This document shows positions 1 through 8,970 of a DNA stretch of 64,000 nucleotides, piece after piece. The translations under genes and the position numbers were made by a program. Within the stretch, counting starts at the first letter, position 1. The number at the start of each line of letters is the position of its first letter. This DNA comes from Streptomyces sp. HM190 (lineage in GTDB: Bacteria; Actinomycetota; Actinomycetes; Streptomycetales; Streptomycetaceae). Below the pieces are notes generated by a model. That model did not search any database. It worked only from the letters and a program-made list of their open reading frames with translations, and had not been told where the DNA came from. The stretch spans positions 6,014,001 to 6,078,000 of the forward strand of contig NZ_CP047318.1 of NCBI RefSeq assembly GCF_009857135.1, given 5' to 3'.

Positions 1-320
1 CGTCCGACGCCCAGCGAGAAGCGTCCCCCTGACGTCACGTGCAGCAGGGCGGCCTGCTCGCCCAGGGCGACGGGGTGGACGGTGGGCAGCACGCTGACGG
101 CGGTGCCGACGCGGATCCGCCGGGTGCGCCCCAGCAGCAACGCGGCGAGGGTGATCGCCGACGGGCACGTCCCGTACGGCACGAAGTGGTGCTCGGCCAG
201 CCAGACCGAGTCGAGTCCGGCCTCCTCGGCCACGTCCGCGGTCCGTACCGCCCGGTGGAGAGCCTCTCCCTGCCCCTGGCCGGGGAACTGGGCTCCCAGT
301 ACAAATGTTCCTACACGCAT
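1..320 (-). CDS. LLM-class flavin-dependent oxidoreductase (N-terminal part only)
   Basis: The first 106 residues of a bacterial-luciferase-like monooxygenase; the rest lies beyond the left edge of the window. Visible family signatures are the early beta-strand MRVGTFVLGAQFPGQG, the LDSVWLAEHHF segment, the RIRVGTAVSVLP strand and the start of the EQAALLHVTSGGRFSLGVGR block. In this family the fold is a TIM barrel that binds reduced FMN or F420. The ATG at 318-320 is preceded by AGGAAG at good spacing, which fixes the start. The substrate cannot be told from this fragment. Confidence 0.85.
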   Translation of the reverse strand, partial: MRVGTFVLGAQFPGQGQGEALHRAVRTADVAEEAGLDSVWLAEHHFVPYGTCPSAITLAALLLGRTRRIRVGTAVSVLPTVHPVALGEQAALLHVTSGGRFSLGVG

Positions 321-543
321 GGCACTTCCTGCTTCCTCGGCTCCTGCTCGGGAGCTCCCCCACCCGGCATAACCCTCTGACACGTGACGAAGACACGGCC
401 TGGCGGCGAGATTTGCCGATTGTCTGCAGAATGCTGGGAGCGGAGGCGCGTTCTGAGGTGATTGGTGCCGTACGCGTGCCCCCGTCGGGCCCGCGTAGGC
501 TGGATGCGAACCCTGCTCCCTGTATAGCCCCGTGAGGTGTCCC

Positions 544-885
544 GTGTCCCCGCGTCGCAACCGTCCCAAGGGCGATGGCCGGTCGGGTCCGTCGGCTCGG
601 AGCGCCGACGACGACCGTTCGGGCCGGTACGGCGGCTGGCAGTCCAGCGAACCCTGGCAGGGCGAGGAGTGGAGCGTGCGCCATGTGGCGGGCGCGAGCG
701 CGGCGGGCAAGACCTACCGGTGCCCCGGCTGCGACCAGATGATCCCCTCCGGGGTCCCGCACGTCGTGGCCTGGCCCGAGCACTCGGGCGTCGACGAACG
801 GCGCCACTGGCACAAGGCCTGCTGGAACGCGAAGGACCGCCGCACCACGCGGGTGCAGCGGTCCCGTAACGCGCCGAGGTTCTGA
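544..885 (+). CDS. Small conserved actinobacterial protein with a Cys/His zinc-binding motif
   Basis: A 113-residue protein. The first half is basic and Arg/Ser/Gly-rich and probably disordered. The second half has CPGCDQMIPSG followed by His, Trp and Cys positions ending in HWHKACW, a spacing that suggests one zinc site (CxxC plus later His and Cys). The GTG at 544 is preferred over an in-frame GTG at 532 because GAGG at 534-537 then sits 6 nt upstream. Homologues are often labelled 'ATP/GTP-binding protein', but no P-loop is visible here, so that label is not supported. The function is unknown. It stands alone, divergent from the flavin oxidoreductase. Confidence 0.75.
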   Translation: MSPRRNRPKGDGRSGPSARSADDDRSGRYGGWQSSEPWQGEEWSVRHVAGASAAGKTYRCPGCDQMIPSGVPHVVAWPEHSGVDERRHWHKACWNAKDRRTTRVQRSRNAPRF

Positions 886-913
886 GCGCCGACTCCGGGC
901 GCCCGCCCGGCGG

Positions 914-1783
914 TTACACGTCGCGCTTCTCCAACAGGACGAACGCCCCGGCGAACGCGGCGGCCACCAGACCCAGCATGATCCACAGCGGGTCCCACCC
1001 GGACGGGGCGGAGGCGCCCAGCTCGGCACCGTAGAAGACGCCGAGCTGGCTCGGGATCGAGTAGTTGAGCAGGAACTCCTGCACGTCCCGCAGCGACTCC
1101 GCGAACATGAAGATCGCGATGACCAGCGGCGCGAGGAACACGCCCAGCATGATGGTGATCGCGCCCGCCGAGTGGCGGATCAGCGAGCCGACGAGCAGCG
1201 ACAGCAGGCCGAACAGCGCGAGGAACAGACTCACGCCGACGGTCGCCTTCAGCCACTCCTCACCGCTCGGGTCCCCCGCGTTGCTGCCCTCCAGGATCGC
1301 CACCTGGAGGAAGGCGACCAGCGAGGTGCCCGCGAGGGTGATCGTGAACGCGAGTCCGAAGAACACGATGGCCTTGGCGGCCAGCACCCGGCTGCGGCTC
1401 GGGCACGCGGTCAGCGTGGTCCGGATCATGCCGGTGCCGTACTCGGAGGCGGTGGTCAGCACGCCGAGCGTGATCATGCAGACGCTGCCGATCATCACCC
1501 CGAACAGGCCGAGCCCCAGGGGGGACTCACCCTCCAGGTTCATGTCCGCGGACGCGGCGATCACGGCGAACAGCAGACCGAGGCCGAGCAGCAGGAAGAC
1601 GAAGACACCCAGTGTCCACATCGTCGAGCGCACGGACTTGATCTTCGTCCACTCGGAGACGATCGCGTGTCCGAGGTGCGTGCGCACCACCGGGATCGGC
1701 GAGGTGTACGACGTGCCCGGCGCGCCCTGCCAGGGGCCGGCGGGTGGCTGCTGCGGGGCGAGTTGCGGCTGGGGCGTGCTCAT
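914..1783 (-). CDS. ABC-2 type transporter permease
   Basis: A 289-residue membrane protein and partner of the ATPase encoded just upstream. After a Pro/Gln-rich N-terminal tail of about 35 residues comes the ABC-2 hallmark 'SEWTKIKSVRSTMWTLG', followed by six hydrophobic segments, including LGVFVFLLLGLGLLFAVIAA and a final LGLVAAAFAGAFVLLEKRDV. The start codon overlaps the stop of the ATPase gene (ATGA at 1780-1783), so the two are translationally coupled. The pair should form a homodimer-plus-ATPase exporter in the cytoplasmic membrane. The substrate is unknown. Confidence 0.88.
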   Translation of the reverse strand: MSTPQPQLAPQQPPAGPWQGAPGTSYTSPIPVVRTHLGHAIVSEWTKIKSVRSTMWTLGVFVFLLLGLGLLFAVIAASADMNLEGESPLGLGLFGVMIGSVCMITLGVLTTASEYGTGMIRTTLTACPSRSRVLAAKAIVFFGLAFTITLAGTSLVAFLQVAILEGSNAGDPSGEEWLKATVGVSLFLALFGLLSLLVGSLIRHSAGAITIMLGVFLAPLVIAIFMFAESLRDVQEFLLNYSIPSQLGVFYGAELGASAPSGWDPLWIMLGLVAAAFAGAFVLLEKRDV

Positions 1784-3072
1784 CGGGCGTCCTCGGACTT
1801 GGTCAGGTCGACATCGGCGGCGGGCGCGGGGGCGGCGGCCGGCGCGGCGGGGGTGGCGGCCGGCTGTGCGGGAGCCGGTGCGGCGGGCGCGGCGGCCGGC
1901 TGGGCCGGGGCCTGGGCCGCGGGGGCCTGGGGCGCGGCCTGGGCGTACGGGTTCGGCTGTGCCGCGCCCGGCGCCGGGGCGGGCGCGGCACCGGGCACCG
2001 GAGCCCCGTACGGGCCGGCCTGCGGCGGCGCGAAGTGCTGACCGCCCGCCTGCGGCGCCGGCGGCGCGTACCAGCCGGGCTGGCCCGCGCCCGGAACCGG
2101 CATCGGCGGCTGTACGCCGGGCGGCAGCGGCTGCTGGAGCCCGGCCTTCTGGTCGATCGTCGAGCGGTAGTCGACGGCGCCCTGCGTCATCCGCATGTAC
2201 GCCTCCTCCAGCGACGCCTGGTGCGGCGACAGCTCCCACAGGCGTACGTCGGCCTCGTGCGCGAGGTCGCTGATGCGGGGCAGCGGCAGGCCCATGACGC
2301 GCAGCGCGCCGTCCTGCTCGGGCAGCACCTGGCCGCCCGCCTCGGTCAGCGCGGACGACAGCTTCTCGCGCAGCTGCGGCTCGGTGTCCGGGGTCCGCAC
2401 CCGCGCGAAGTCGGCCGAGTTCGCCGAGATGAAGTCCTTGACGCTCATGTCGGAGAGCAGCTGGCCGCGCCCGATCACGATCAGGTGGTCGGCGGTCAGC
2501 GCCATCTCGCTCATCAGGTGCGAGGACACGAAGACCGTCCGGCCCTCCGCGGCGAGCGCCTTCATCAGGTTGCGCACCCAGAGGATGCCCTCGGGGTCGA
2601 GGCCGTTGACCGGCTCGTCGAAGAGCAGCACCTGGGGGTCGCCGAGGAGGGCGGCGGCGATGCCGAGCCGCTGGCCCATGCCGAGCGAGAAGCCCTTGGA
2701 GCGCTTCCTGGCCACGTCCTGGAGGCCGACCACGCCGAGCACCTCGTCCACCCGGCGGGCCGGGATGCCCGACAGCTGGGCCAGGGACAGCAGGTGGTTG
2801 CGGGCGGACCGGCCGCCGTGCACCGCCTTGGCGTCGAGCAGGGCACCGACCTGGCGGGCGGCGTTCGGCAGCTTGCGGTACGGGTAGCCGCCGATCGTCA
2901 CCTGCCCGGAGGTGGGGTTGTCCAGGCCGAGGATCATGCGCATCGTCGTCGACTTGCCGGAGCCGTTGGGCCCCAGGAAGCCGGTGACGGCCCCCGGCCG
3001 CACCTGGAAGGAAAGGTTGTACACGGCTGTCTTCGCGCCGTAGCGCTTAGTCAGGCCGACTGCCTCGATCAT
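1780..3072 (-). CDS. ABC transporter ATP-binding protein with Pro/Ala-rich tail
   Basis: ATPase of the ABC-2 exporter. It has Walker A GPNGSGKST near residue 38, a signature-like FSLGMGQRLGIA, Walker B VLLFDEP and the H-loop SSHLMSE. The ABC domain and the usual C-terminal region take about 310 residues. They are followed by about 120 residues of low-complexity Pro/Ala/Gln sequence (APAPAPGAAQP-like), much longer than in most homologues and probably a disordered tail. The ATG at 3072 gives the canonical 'MIEAVGLTKRYG' start; an in-frame GTG lies at 3081. A promoter is proposed at 3148-3176. Confidence 0.88.
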   Translation of the reverse strand: MIEAVGLTKRYGAKTAVYNLSFQVRPGAVTGFLGPNGSGKSTTMRMILGLDNPTSGQVTIGGYPYRKLPNAARQVGALLDAKAVHGGRSARNHLLSLAQLSGIPARRVDEVLGVVGLQDVARKRSKGFSLGMGQRLGIAAALLGDPQVLLFDEPVNGLDPEGILWVRNLMKALAAEGRTVFVSSHLMSEMALTADHLIVIGRGQLLSDMSVKDFISANSADFARVRTPDTEPQLREKLSSALTEAGGQVLPEQDGALRVMGLPLPRISDLAHEADVRLWELSPHQASLEEAYMRMTQGAVDYRSTIDQKAGLQQPLPPGVQPPMPVPGAGQPGWYAPPAPQAGGQHFAPPQAGPYGAPVPGAAPAPAPGAAQPNPYAQAAPQAPAAQAPAQPAAAPAAPAPAQPAATPAAPAAAPAPAADVDLTKSEDAR

Positions 3073-3147
3073 GCTCCGCACCCATCGAACGGTTCAGGAC
3101 GTCTCGTCTCAGGACGTCGGGGCGCACGCCCCCGTAAGGGTTAGGAG

Positions 3148-3176
3148 CTTATCCGGGCCTTGACGGTTCCGCTCAA
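3148..3176 (-). promoter_or_regulatory. Putative vegetative promoter of the ABC-2 exporter operon
   Basis: On the minus strand TTGAGC (3171-3176) and GATAAG (3148-3153) are separated by exactly 17 nt, about 70 nt upstream of the ATPase start. Both hexamers are close to the consensus for the main sigma factor. This is a match by eye only. Confidence 0.45.
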
Positions 3177-3259
3177 GAGCAAGTAAAACCACGCAGGTCA
3201 CGCAGTCGCCGACTTGGCATGTACGTTTCGCCAGGTCAGCCCTTCGGTCACGCGTCGCG

Positions 3260-3506
3260 TCCCTTCGGTGACAGAAGGACGCCGAGCAGCGCGGCCGGCA
3301 CCCACGGCGCCCTGTCTGCCGTCGATCCGCACGTCGCCCGCGGTCGGCCGGTCGAGCCCCAGGGGCATCCGCATGCTCGTTCGTCGACTTCCCCGCGCCG
3401 TTCGGCCCGGGAAAGCCCGTCACCATGCCGGGCCGGACCGCGAGGGAGAGGGGTCGACCGCCACCTTCTCCCCGCACCGCTTGGTCAGCCCCTCGACCTC
3501 GCTCAT
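3260..3506 (-). pseudogene. Decayed second ABC transporter ATPase
   Basis: The minus strand from the ATG at 3504-3506 reads MSEVEGLTKRCGEKVAVDP in one frame. It then continues as SLAVRPGMVTGFPGPNGAGK in a second frame and as MPLGLDRPTAGDVRIDGRQ in a third. These are successive blocks of an ABC ATPase N-terminus (A-loop strand, Walker A, and the 'R.ILGLD.PTaGdv.idG' block) joined by at least two frameshifts. The similarity fades soon after a VGALL-like stretch, and no signature motif or Walker B follows. It lies just upstream of the intact ATPase, so it looks like a decayed paralogue from a tandem duplication. Confidence 0.7.
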
Positions 3507-3635
3507 GCGGCCACGCGGGAACGGACCCGTGGCCCTGCCACCGGGCTCCCGCCACCGGGTCACCCGCGGCCGTCACCGGTCCTTCCGCACCCGCCACCGG
3601 GCCACCCGGCGGCCCTCGCCTCCCTCGCACACCGA

Positions 3636-3669
3636 AGGGCCCGCACCCCCCGAAGAGGATGCGGGCCCT
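3636..3669 (-). terminator. Hairpin downstream of filP
   Basis: GGGCCCGCA (3637-3645) pairs with TGCGGGCCC (3660-3668) around a 14-nt loop, about 35 nt after the filP stop. There is no strong U-tract, as is common in Streptomyces. Confidence 0.6.
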
Positions 3670-3704
3670 CAAGAACCCACGGACGGCGCCGTCACACAGC
3701 GGTG

Positions 3705-4643
3705 TTACCGGGTCTGCTGCGCCGGGACGCCACGGGAGATCGGCTCGTCGTCGGTCGCCGGCGTGCCCGCCGCGGCGACGGCCGCACCCGTGAGCGTCGC
3801 GAGCATCTCGCGCACGTTCGTCAGCTGGGCGTTGATGGAGTCGCGGCGGTTGGTGAGAGCCGCCAGCTCGCGCTCCGATTCCGAACGGATCCGGTCGGCC
3901 TTGGCGTTCGCGTCCGCGACGATGTCCTCGGCCTGACGCTGCGCGGTCTCCACCGTCTGGCGGGCGCGGCGCTCGGCGTCGGTGCGCAGCTTCTCCGCCT
4001 CCAGACGGAGCTGCTCCGCGCGGTGCTCGATCTCCGCGAGGCGCTTCTCGGCCTTCTGCTGACGCGAGGCCAGGTCACGCTCGGACTGCTCACGCCGCTT
4101 GGCGAGGTTCGTCTCGAAGTCCGCGGCGGCCTGCGCGGCCTTGGCGCGGGTCTCCTCGAAGAGGGCGTCCGCCTCCTCGCGCTTCGACTGCGCGTCCTTC
4201 TGCGCCTCGGCACGCAGCTGCGAAGCGTCGCTCTTGGCCTTCTCGACGATCCGGACGCCCTCGTCCTCGGCCTTGGCCTTGCGCTCCGCCGCGAACGACT
4301 CGGCGTCGTTGCGCACCTGCTGGGCCGCCGACTCGGCGAGCTCGCGGTGCTGCTCGGCGGCGCGGCGGGCCTCCTCGCGCAGGTCCTTCGCCTCCTCCTC
4401 GGCGAGGCGGAGGATCTTCTCGACGCGGGCGCCGAGACCGGCGTAGGAGGGCTCCGCGTCGGTGACCGCCGCCTGGGCGTTCTGCGTCTCGAGGTGGAGT
4501 TCCTCGATGCGCTTCTCCAGCGCGGTGATGCGGGCGAGAGCGGAGTCACGGTCGGAGACGAGCTTGGAGATACGTTCGTCCACCTGAGCGCGGTCGTACC
4601 CACGCCGCACAAGCTCGAAGCCGTAGGGGGAAGTGTCGCTCAT
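3705..4643 (-). CDS. filP: Intermediate-filament-like coiled-coil protein FilP
   Basis: A 312-residue protein recognised as the Streptomyces cytoskeletal protein FilP (SCO5396 in S. coelicolor, from memory). The N-terminus MSDTSPYGFELVRRGYDRAQVDERI is a DivIVA-like head. From about residue 25 to 280 the sequence is almost pure Ala/Glu/Arg/Lys/Gln heptad coil (e.g. AEEEAKDLREEARRAAEQH), with a short Ala/Thr/Pro tail. FilP is known to form filaments behind the hyphal tip and to add stiffness. The ATG at 4643 has AGGAA upstream. It lies 235 nt downstream of scy on the same strand, so it may have its own promoter as well as read-through. Confidence 0.93.
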   Translation of the reverse strand: MSDTSPYGFELVRRGYDRAQVDERISKLVSDRDSALARITALEKRIEELHLETQNAQAAVTDAEPSYAGLGARVEKILRLAEEEAKDLREEARRAAEQHRELAESAAQQVRNDAESFAAERKAKAEDEGVRIVEKAKSDASQLRAEAQKDAQSKREEADALFEETRAKAAQAAADFETNLAKRREQSERDLASRQQKAEKRLAEIEHRAEQLRLEAEKLRTDAERRARQTVETAQRQAEDIVADANAKADRIRSESERELAALTNRRDSINAQLTNVREMLATLTGAAVAAAGTPATDDEPISRGVPAQQTR

Positions 4644-4878
4644 GGGGTTCCTGTCGAATGAGACCGGTGAGGTGATAGATGGAATCCTAGGGGGCGAAGC
4701 GGCGTGTCATCGAGCAGATGCACGTTTGATCTGGAGAATGACACCCCTTTTGAGTGGCCGACCCTCGGAAGGCTTGCCAGAAACTTTGCATCAAGCCCTT
4801 GGCGAGCACAGGAAGAACACAAATGGGTTTCTTTTGGGTCGGGCGGCGCCGGACCATACCCGCAACAGCCCGTCTCCG

Positions 4879-7800
4879 CTAGCCGTCTGACGACTTGCCA
4901 CCCGATCGGGTAGCACCCGCCGCGGCACCCGCCTTGACTCCACCGTCCTTGCCACCCGACGGGGCCTCAAAAGACTCCAACGCCTCCAGCACGTCCTGGA
5001 CACGGGAGATCTCCGCATTGATGTCCTCGCGGCGCCGGACCAGCACCTCGAGTTCCCGCTTGCCCTCCTCGACCGTACGGCGGGCCTCCCGGATCGCCTC
5101 GGCCTTCAGCTCCTCGGCCTCACGAATGAGCGTGGACTTCTTCTGCTCCGCCTCCTTCAGAAGACCCTCGGCCTTCTTCACGGCGGCGATACGCACCTTG
5201 CCCGCCTCGGAGTTGGCCTCGGAAACGATCTCCTTGGCCTTCGCCTGAGCCTTCTCCAACTGCTCCTCGGCGGCCTTGATCAGGGCGTCGCAGCGGTCCC
5301 CGGCGGACCTCATCGTCTCGGCGGACTCACGGCGGGCCCGCTGGTGCAGAGCCTCGATCTCCGACGTGATCCGCTCGCGCAGCTCCTCCGCCCGCTCCCT
5401 TATGGCGGTCGCGTCCCGGCGCGCGCCGACCAGCAGCTCGTCGGCGTCCTGCCGGGCCTTCTCCACCGTGGTGTTGCCCTCCACGGTCGCCGTCGAGATC
5501 AGCCGGTCGGCCTCCGTGCGGGCCGCGCCCACCATGGAGTCGGCCTGCGCCTCGGCCTCCGCGGTCGTCTTCAGCGCCTGCTTCTGCGCCTCCGCGAGCA
5601 GCTTGTCGGCCTCCGCCGCGGTCTCCGTGATGAGCGTGTCGACCTGCTCGGCGGCCTCCGAGCGCCGCTTGTTGGCGTCCTTGCGGGCCTCGTCGAGCGT
5701 ACGGTCGGCCTCCTCGCGGGCGGCCGACGTGAGGCGCTCCGCCTCCGCCTCCGCCTCGGACCTGACCCGCTCGGCCTCGTGCCGCAGACGCTCCGCGTGC
5801 TGCTGCGCGGACCCGACGGTCTCGGCGGCCTCGGCCCGCAGCCGCTCCGCGTCGTCGGTCGCCTCGGCGATCAGCTGCTCCGCCTGGGCGACGGACTCCG
5901 CCCGGACCCGCTCGGCCTCCTCGTTGGTCTCCCGCGTCAGCCGCTCCGCCTCGGCGGTCACCTCGGTGATGAGGGTGTCGGCCTGCGCCGCCGCGTCCGA
6001 CCGGATGCGGTTGGCGTCCTCGCGCGCCTCGGCACGGGTGCGCGTGGCGTCCTGGTCGGCCCGCGCGATCGTGTCCGAGGCCTCCGTACGGACCCGCTGG
6101 GCGTGCTCGGACGCCTCCGAACGCACCCGCTCCGCCTCGGCGATCGCCTCCGCGACGGTGCGTTCCGCGAGCGCCTTCGCCGCGTCCGTCTCCTCACGGG
6201 CCTCACGGCGCACCCGGTTGGCGTCGTCGGTGGCCCGCTCCCGCTCCGCGTAGGCGTCGGCGCGGACCCGGTCCGCCTCCTCCTCGGCCTCCCGGCGCGT
6301 ACGGTCCGCCGCGTGCTCCGCCGCGTTGCGCAGCCCGGCGATCTCCTCCTGGGCCTGCTCGTGCAGCCCGGCGACGGAGTCCCGTACCTGCTGGGCGTGC
6401 TGCTCGGCGGCCGACACCATCTCCGTGGCCCGCCGCTCGGCCTCCTCGACCAGCCGTACGGCCTCGGTCTCGGCCTCCTCCACGCGCTTGCGCGCCGAGG
6501 CCAGAAGTTCCTCGCTCTGCTCGCGGGCCCGCCGGCGCTCCTGGTCCGCCTCCTGGCGGGCCGCGCCGAGCAGTTCGTCGGCCTCGCGGCGGCGCCGGGC
6601 GGCCTCCTCCTGCGCGGCGGCCAGGGTCTCCGTGGCCTCCGTGGCGAGCCGCTCGGCGGCGGCCTGTGCCTCCGCACGCACCCGGTCCGCGGTGTCCTGC
6701 GCCTCCGACTTCAGCCGCTCCGCCTCGGCCGCGGCCTCCGACCGCAGCCGTACGGCGACGGCCTCGCCCTCGGCCCGCGACGCGGACGCGTCCGACGCGG
6801 CCTCGTCCCGCAGCCGCTCGGCCTCGGCCTCGGCCTGCGTCCGGAGCGTGCGGATGCGCTCGGCTGCCTCGGTGCGCAGCCGGTCGGCCTCCTCGGCTGC
6901 CTCGCGGCGGATCCGCTCGGCCTGGGCGCGGGCGTCGGTGAGCGCCTCCTCCGCGGAGGTGAGCCGCTGCTCGGCGTCCGTGTGCAGCCGGGCCAGCCCT
7001 TCGGCGGCCTCCGCCTCACGGGTCGCGATACCGCGCTCGGCCTCCTCGCGCAGCTCCCGGACGGCGCGCTCGGCCTCGGCCTTCAGCTCCTCGGACTGCT
7101 CCTCGGCCTCCGCGCGGAGCCGCTCGGCCTCCTTGCGGGTGCGCTCCAGCGTCTCCTCGGCCTGGCGGCGCAGCGCCGAGGCGCGCTCGATGGCCTCGGT
7201 GCGGACCTTCTCGCTGTCCGCCGTGGCCGTCTGCCGCAGCTCGTCCGCGTCCGCCTTCGCCTTCGCGAGCAGCTCCTCGGCGGTCTTCGCCGCCTCCTCG
7301 ATCTGCTGGACGGCCTCACGGCGGGCCTCGGAGCGGATCCGCTCGCCCTCCGCGACCGCGTCGGCGCGCAGATGCTCGGCCTCGCCCCGCAGCCGGCGCG
7401 CCTCCTCCTGCAGCTCGACGGTCTTGGCGCGGTACTCCTTGGTGTCGTCCTTCGCCGCCCCCTTGAGCTCCTCGGCGAGGTCGTGCGCCTCGGCCCGCAG
7501 CCGGTCCGCCTCGGCCTCGGCCTCCCGGCGGATCCGCTCGGCCTCCTCGGCGGCGGCCTTGGTGGTCCTGCGGGCGTCCTCGGACGCCTTGTTCAGCACG
7601 TCCTCGGCGGTCTTGGCCGTCTTGGCGAGCTGGGAGGCGGACTCCTCCGCGGTGATCGAGCGTGCCTTCTCGGCCGCCTCGGCGAGCAGCTTCTCCGCCT
7701 CGGCCCTGGCGTCCGCGACGACCTCCTCGGCGGCCGCCTTGGTCGCCTCGGCGTCCTTCGTGGCCTCCTCGACCAACCGGGCGACCTGCTCCTTGGCCGT

Positions 7801-8727
7801 ACGGGTGCGCTGCTCGTTGGTCGCCTCGGCGGTGGAGAGGGCCTTGGCCGCGTTCTCCTTCGCCTCGGTGACCAGCTTCTCCGCCTCGGCCCGCGCCTCG
7901 CGCAGCGCCGTCTCGGCCTCCGACATGCGCTGCTCGGCGGCCCGGCTCAGCTCGGCGGCCCGGCGGCGGGCGCTGTCGGACTCGGTGGCGGAGGAGGAGC
8001 GCAGCTGCTCGGCGTGCTCGGTGGCCTCCTGGGCCTGGGTGGACGCCGCGTTCAGCAGCCGCTCCGCCTCGGCGCGGGCGCGGCGCAGGATCTGGTCGGC
8101 CTCCGCGCGGGCGGCCTCGGCGTCGCTCTGGAGGCGCTGGCGGGCCTCGTTGGTGAGCCGCTCTGCCTCGGCGCGGGCGGCGGCCAGCGCCTGCTCGGCC
8201 TCGGCGCGGGACTCGTCGACCAGCCGGCGGGCCTGCTGCTCGGAGCGGGCCCGCAGCTGCTCGGCCCACGCCACGTTCTCGTTGACGTGGGACTCGACGG
8301 TCTGGCGGCGCTCGGACAGCTCCTGGTCGAGCTGCTGGCGGCGGGTGACCGCCTCCTGGTGCAGCTCCGCCTGGAGACGCGCGGCCTGTTCGGCGTGCTC
8401 CTGGAGGATCCGCTGGGTCTGCGCCCGGGCCTGGCTCAGTTCGCGCTCGGCGTCGGCGCGGATCTGGTCGGCCTGCATCTGGGCCTGGCGGAGCATCTGC
8501 TCCGCCTGGTACCCGAGGTCGCCGCCGTCGTAGGCGGGCCGGGACATGAGGGTGCGGCGCGCCTCGTGCAGCTTGGCGCGCAGCACCTCGACCTGGTAGC
8601 CGAGGTCCTCGGCGTGCTGGATCGCCTTTTCCCGCTCGGTCTTCAGCCGCTCCATCTCGGCCTCGAACCGAGAGAGGTGGTCGACGTCAGCCGCCGGCTC
8701 TCGCTCCTGGCGTTCGTAGCCCCGCAC
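4879..8727 (-). CDS. scy: Giant coiled-coil tip-organising protein Scy
   Basis: About 1282 residues, matching the Streptomyces cytoskeletal element Scy (SCO5397, from memory). The N-terminal part (DHLSRFEAEMERLKTEREKA) is a DivIVA-like start. Nearly all the rest is coiled coil built from blocks such as 'AEAERLRTEA' and 'ARAEADRI', and this family is described as having a 51-residue hendecad-type repeat. The C-terminal LEVLVRRREDINAEISRVQDV closely resembles the FilP C-terminal block, which supports common ancestry. Scy assembles with DivIVA and FilP at hyphal tips and sets polarity. GTG at 8727 ('RGYERQERE') is chosen because it gives the family N-terminus; an in-frame TTG lies at 8757. Confidence 0.93.
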   Translation of the reverse strand: MRGYERQEREPAADVDHLSRFEAEMERLKTEREKAIQHAEDLGYQVEVLRAKLHEARRTLMSRPAYDGGDLGYQAEQMLRQAQMQADQIRADAERELSQARAQTQRILQEHAEQAARLQAELHQEAVTRRQQLDQELSERRQTVESHVNENVAWAEQLRARSEQQARRLVDESRAEAEQALAAARAEAERLTNEARQRLQSDAEAARAEADQILRRARAEAERLLNAASTQAQEATEHAEQLRSSSATESDSARRRAAELSRAAEQRMSEAETALREARAEAEKLVTEAKENAAKALSTAEATNEQRTRTAKEQVARLVEEATKDAEATKAAAEEVVADARAEAEKLLAEAAEKARSITAEESASQLAKTAKTAEDVLNKASEDARRTTKAAAEEAERIRREAEAEADRLRAEAHDLAEELKGAAKDDTKEYRAKTVELQEEARRLRGEAEHLRADAVAEGERIRSEARREAVQQIEEAAKTAEELLAKAKADADELRQTATADSEKVRTEAIERASALRRQAEETLERTRKEAERLRAEAEEQSEELKAEAERAVRELREEAERGIATREAEAAEGLARLHTDAEQRLTSAEEALTDARAQAERIRREAAEEADRLRTEAAERIRTLRTQAEAEAERLRDEAASDASASRAEGEAVAVRLRSEAAAEAERLKSEAQDTADRVRAEAQAAAERLATEATETLAAAQEEAARRRREADELLGAARQEADQERRRAREQSEELLASARKRVEEAETEAVRLVEEAERRATEMVSAAEQHAQQVRDSVAGLHEQAQEEIAGLRNAAEHAADRTRREAEEEADRVRADAYAERERATDDANRVRREAREETDAAKALAERTVAEAIAEAERVRSEASEHAQRVRTEASDTIARADQDATRTRAEAREDANRIRSDAAAQADTLITEVTAEAERLTRETNEEAERVRAESVAQAEQLIAEATDDAERLRAEAAETVGSAQQHAERLRHEAERVRSEAEAEAERLTSAAREEADRTLDEARKDANKRRSEAAEQVDTLITETAAEADKLLAEAQKQALKTTAEAEAQADSMVGAARTEADRLISTATVEGNTTVEKARQDADELLVGARRDATAIRERAEELRERITSEIEALHQRARRESAETMRSAGDRCDALIKAAEEQLEKAQAKAKEIVSEANSEAGKVRIAAVKKAEGLLKEAEQKKSTLIREAEELKAEAIREARRTVEEGKRELEVLVRRREDINAEISRVQDVLEALESFEAPSGGKDGGVKAGAAAGATRSGGKSSDG

Positions 8728-8970
8728 TGCGCGGTCCCATCCGTCCCCTGGTCGCAACCTCTGGCAAACGAGCTCCGTCCAACCGGCGAACGGGGCCCCC
8801 GGGGAATGGTGTCAGATCAACGGCGGAGCACGGGCTGCCGCCCTCACCCTCGTCCCCCGAAACCTGGACCCCGGCCCATGAGTCCCGTCGCCGGAAGGCG
8901 GCAGGACCCGGGCCGTCGCCCGGTGAAGGGGACGGCCGCCCCCAACCCTACCGGCCCATATGTACGGGGG

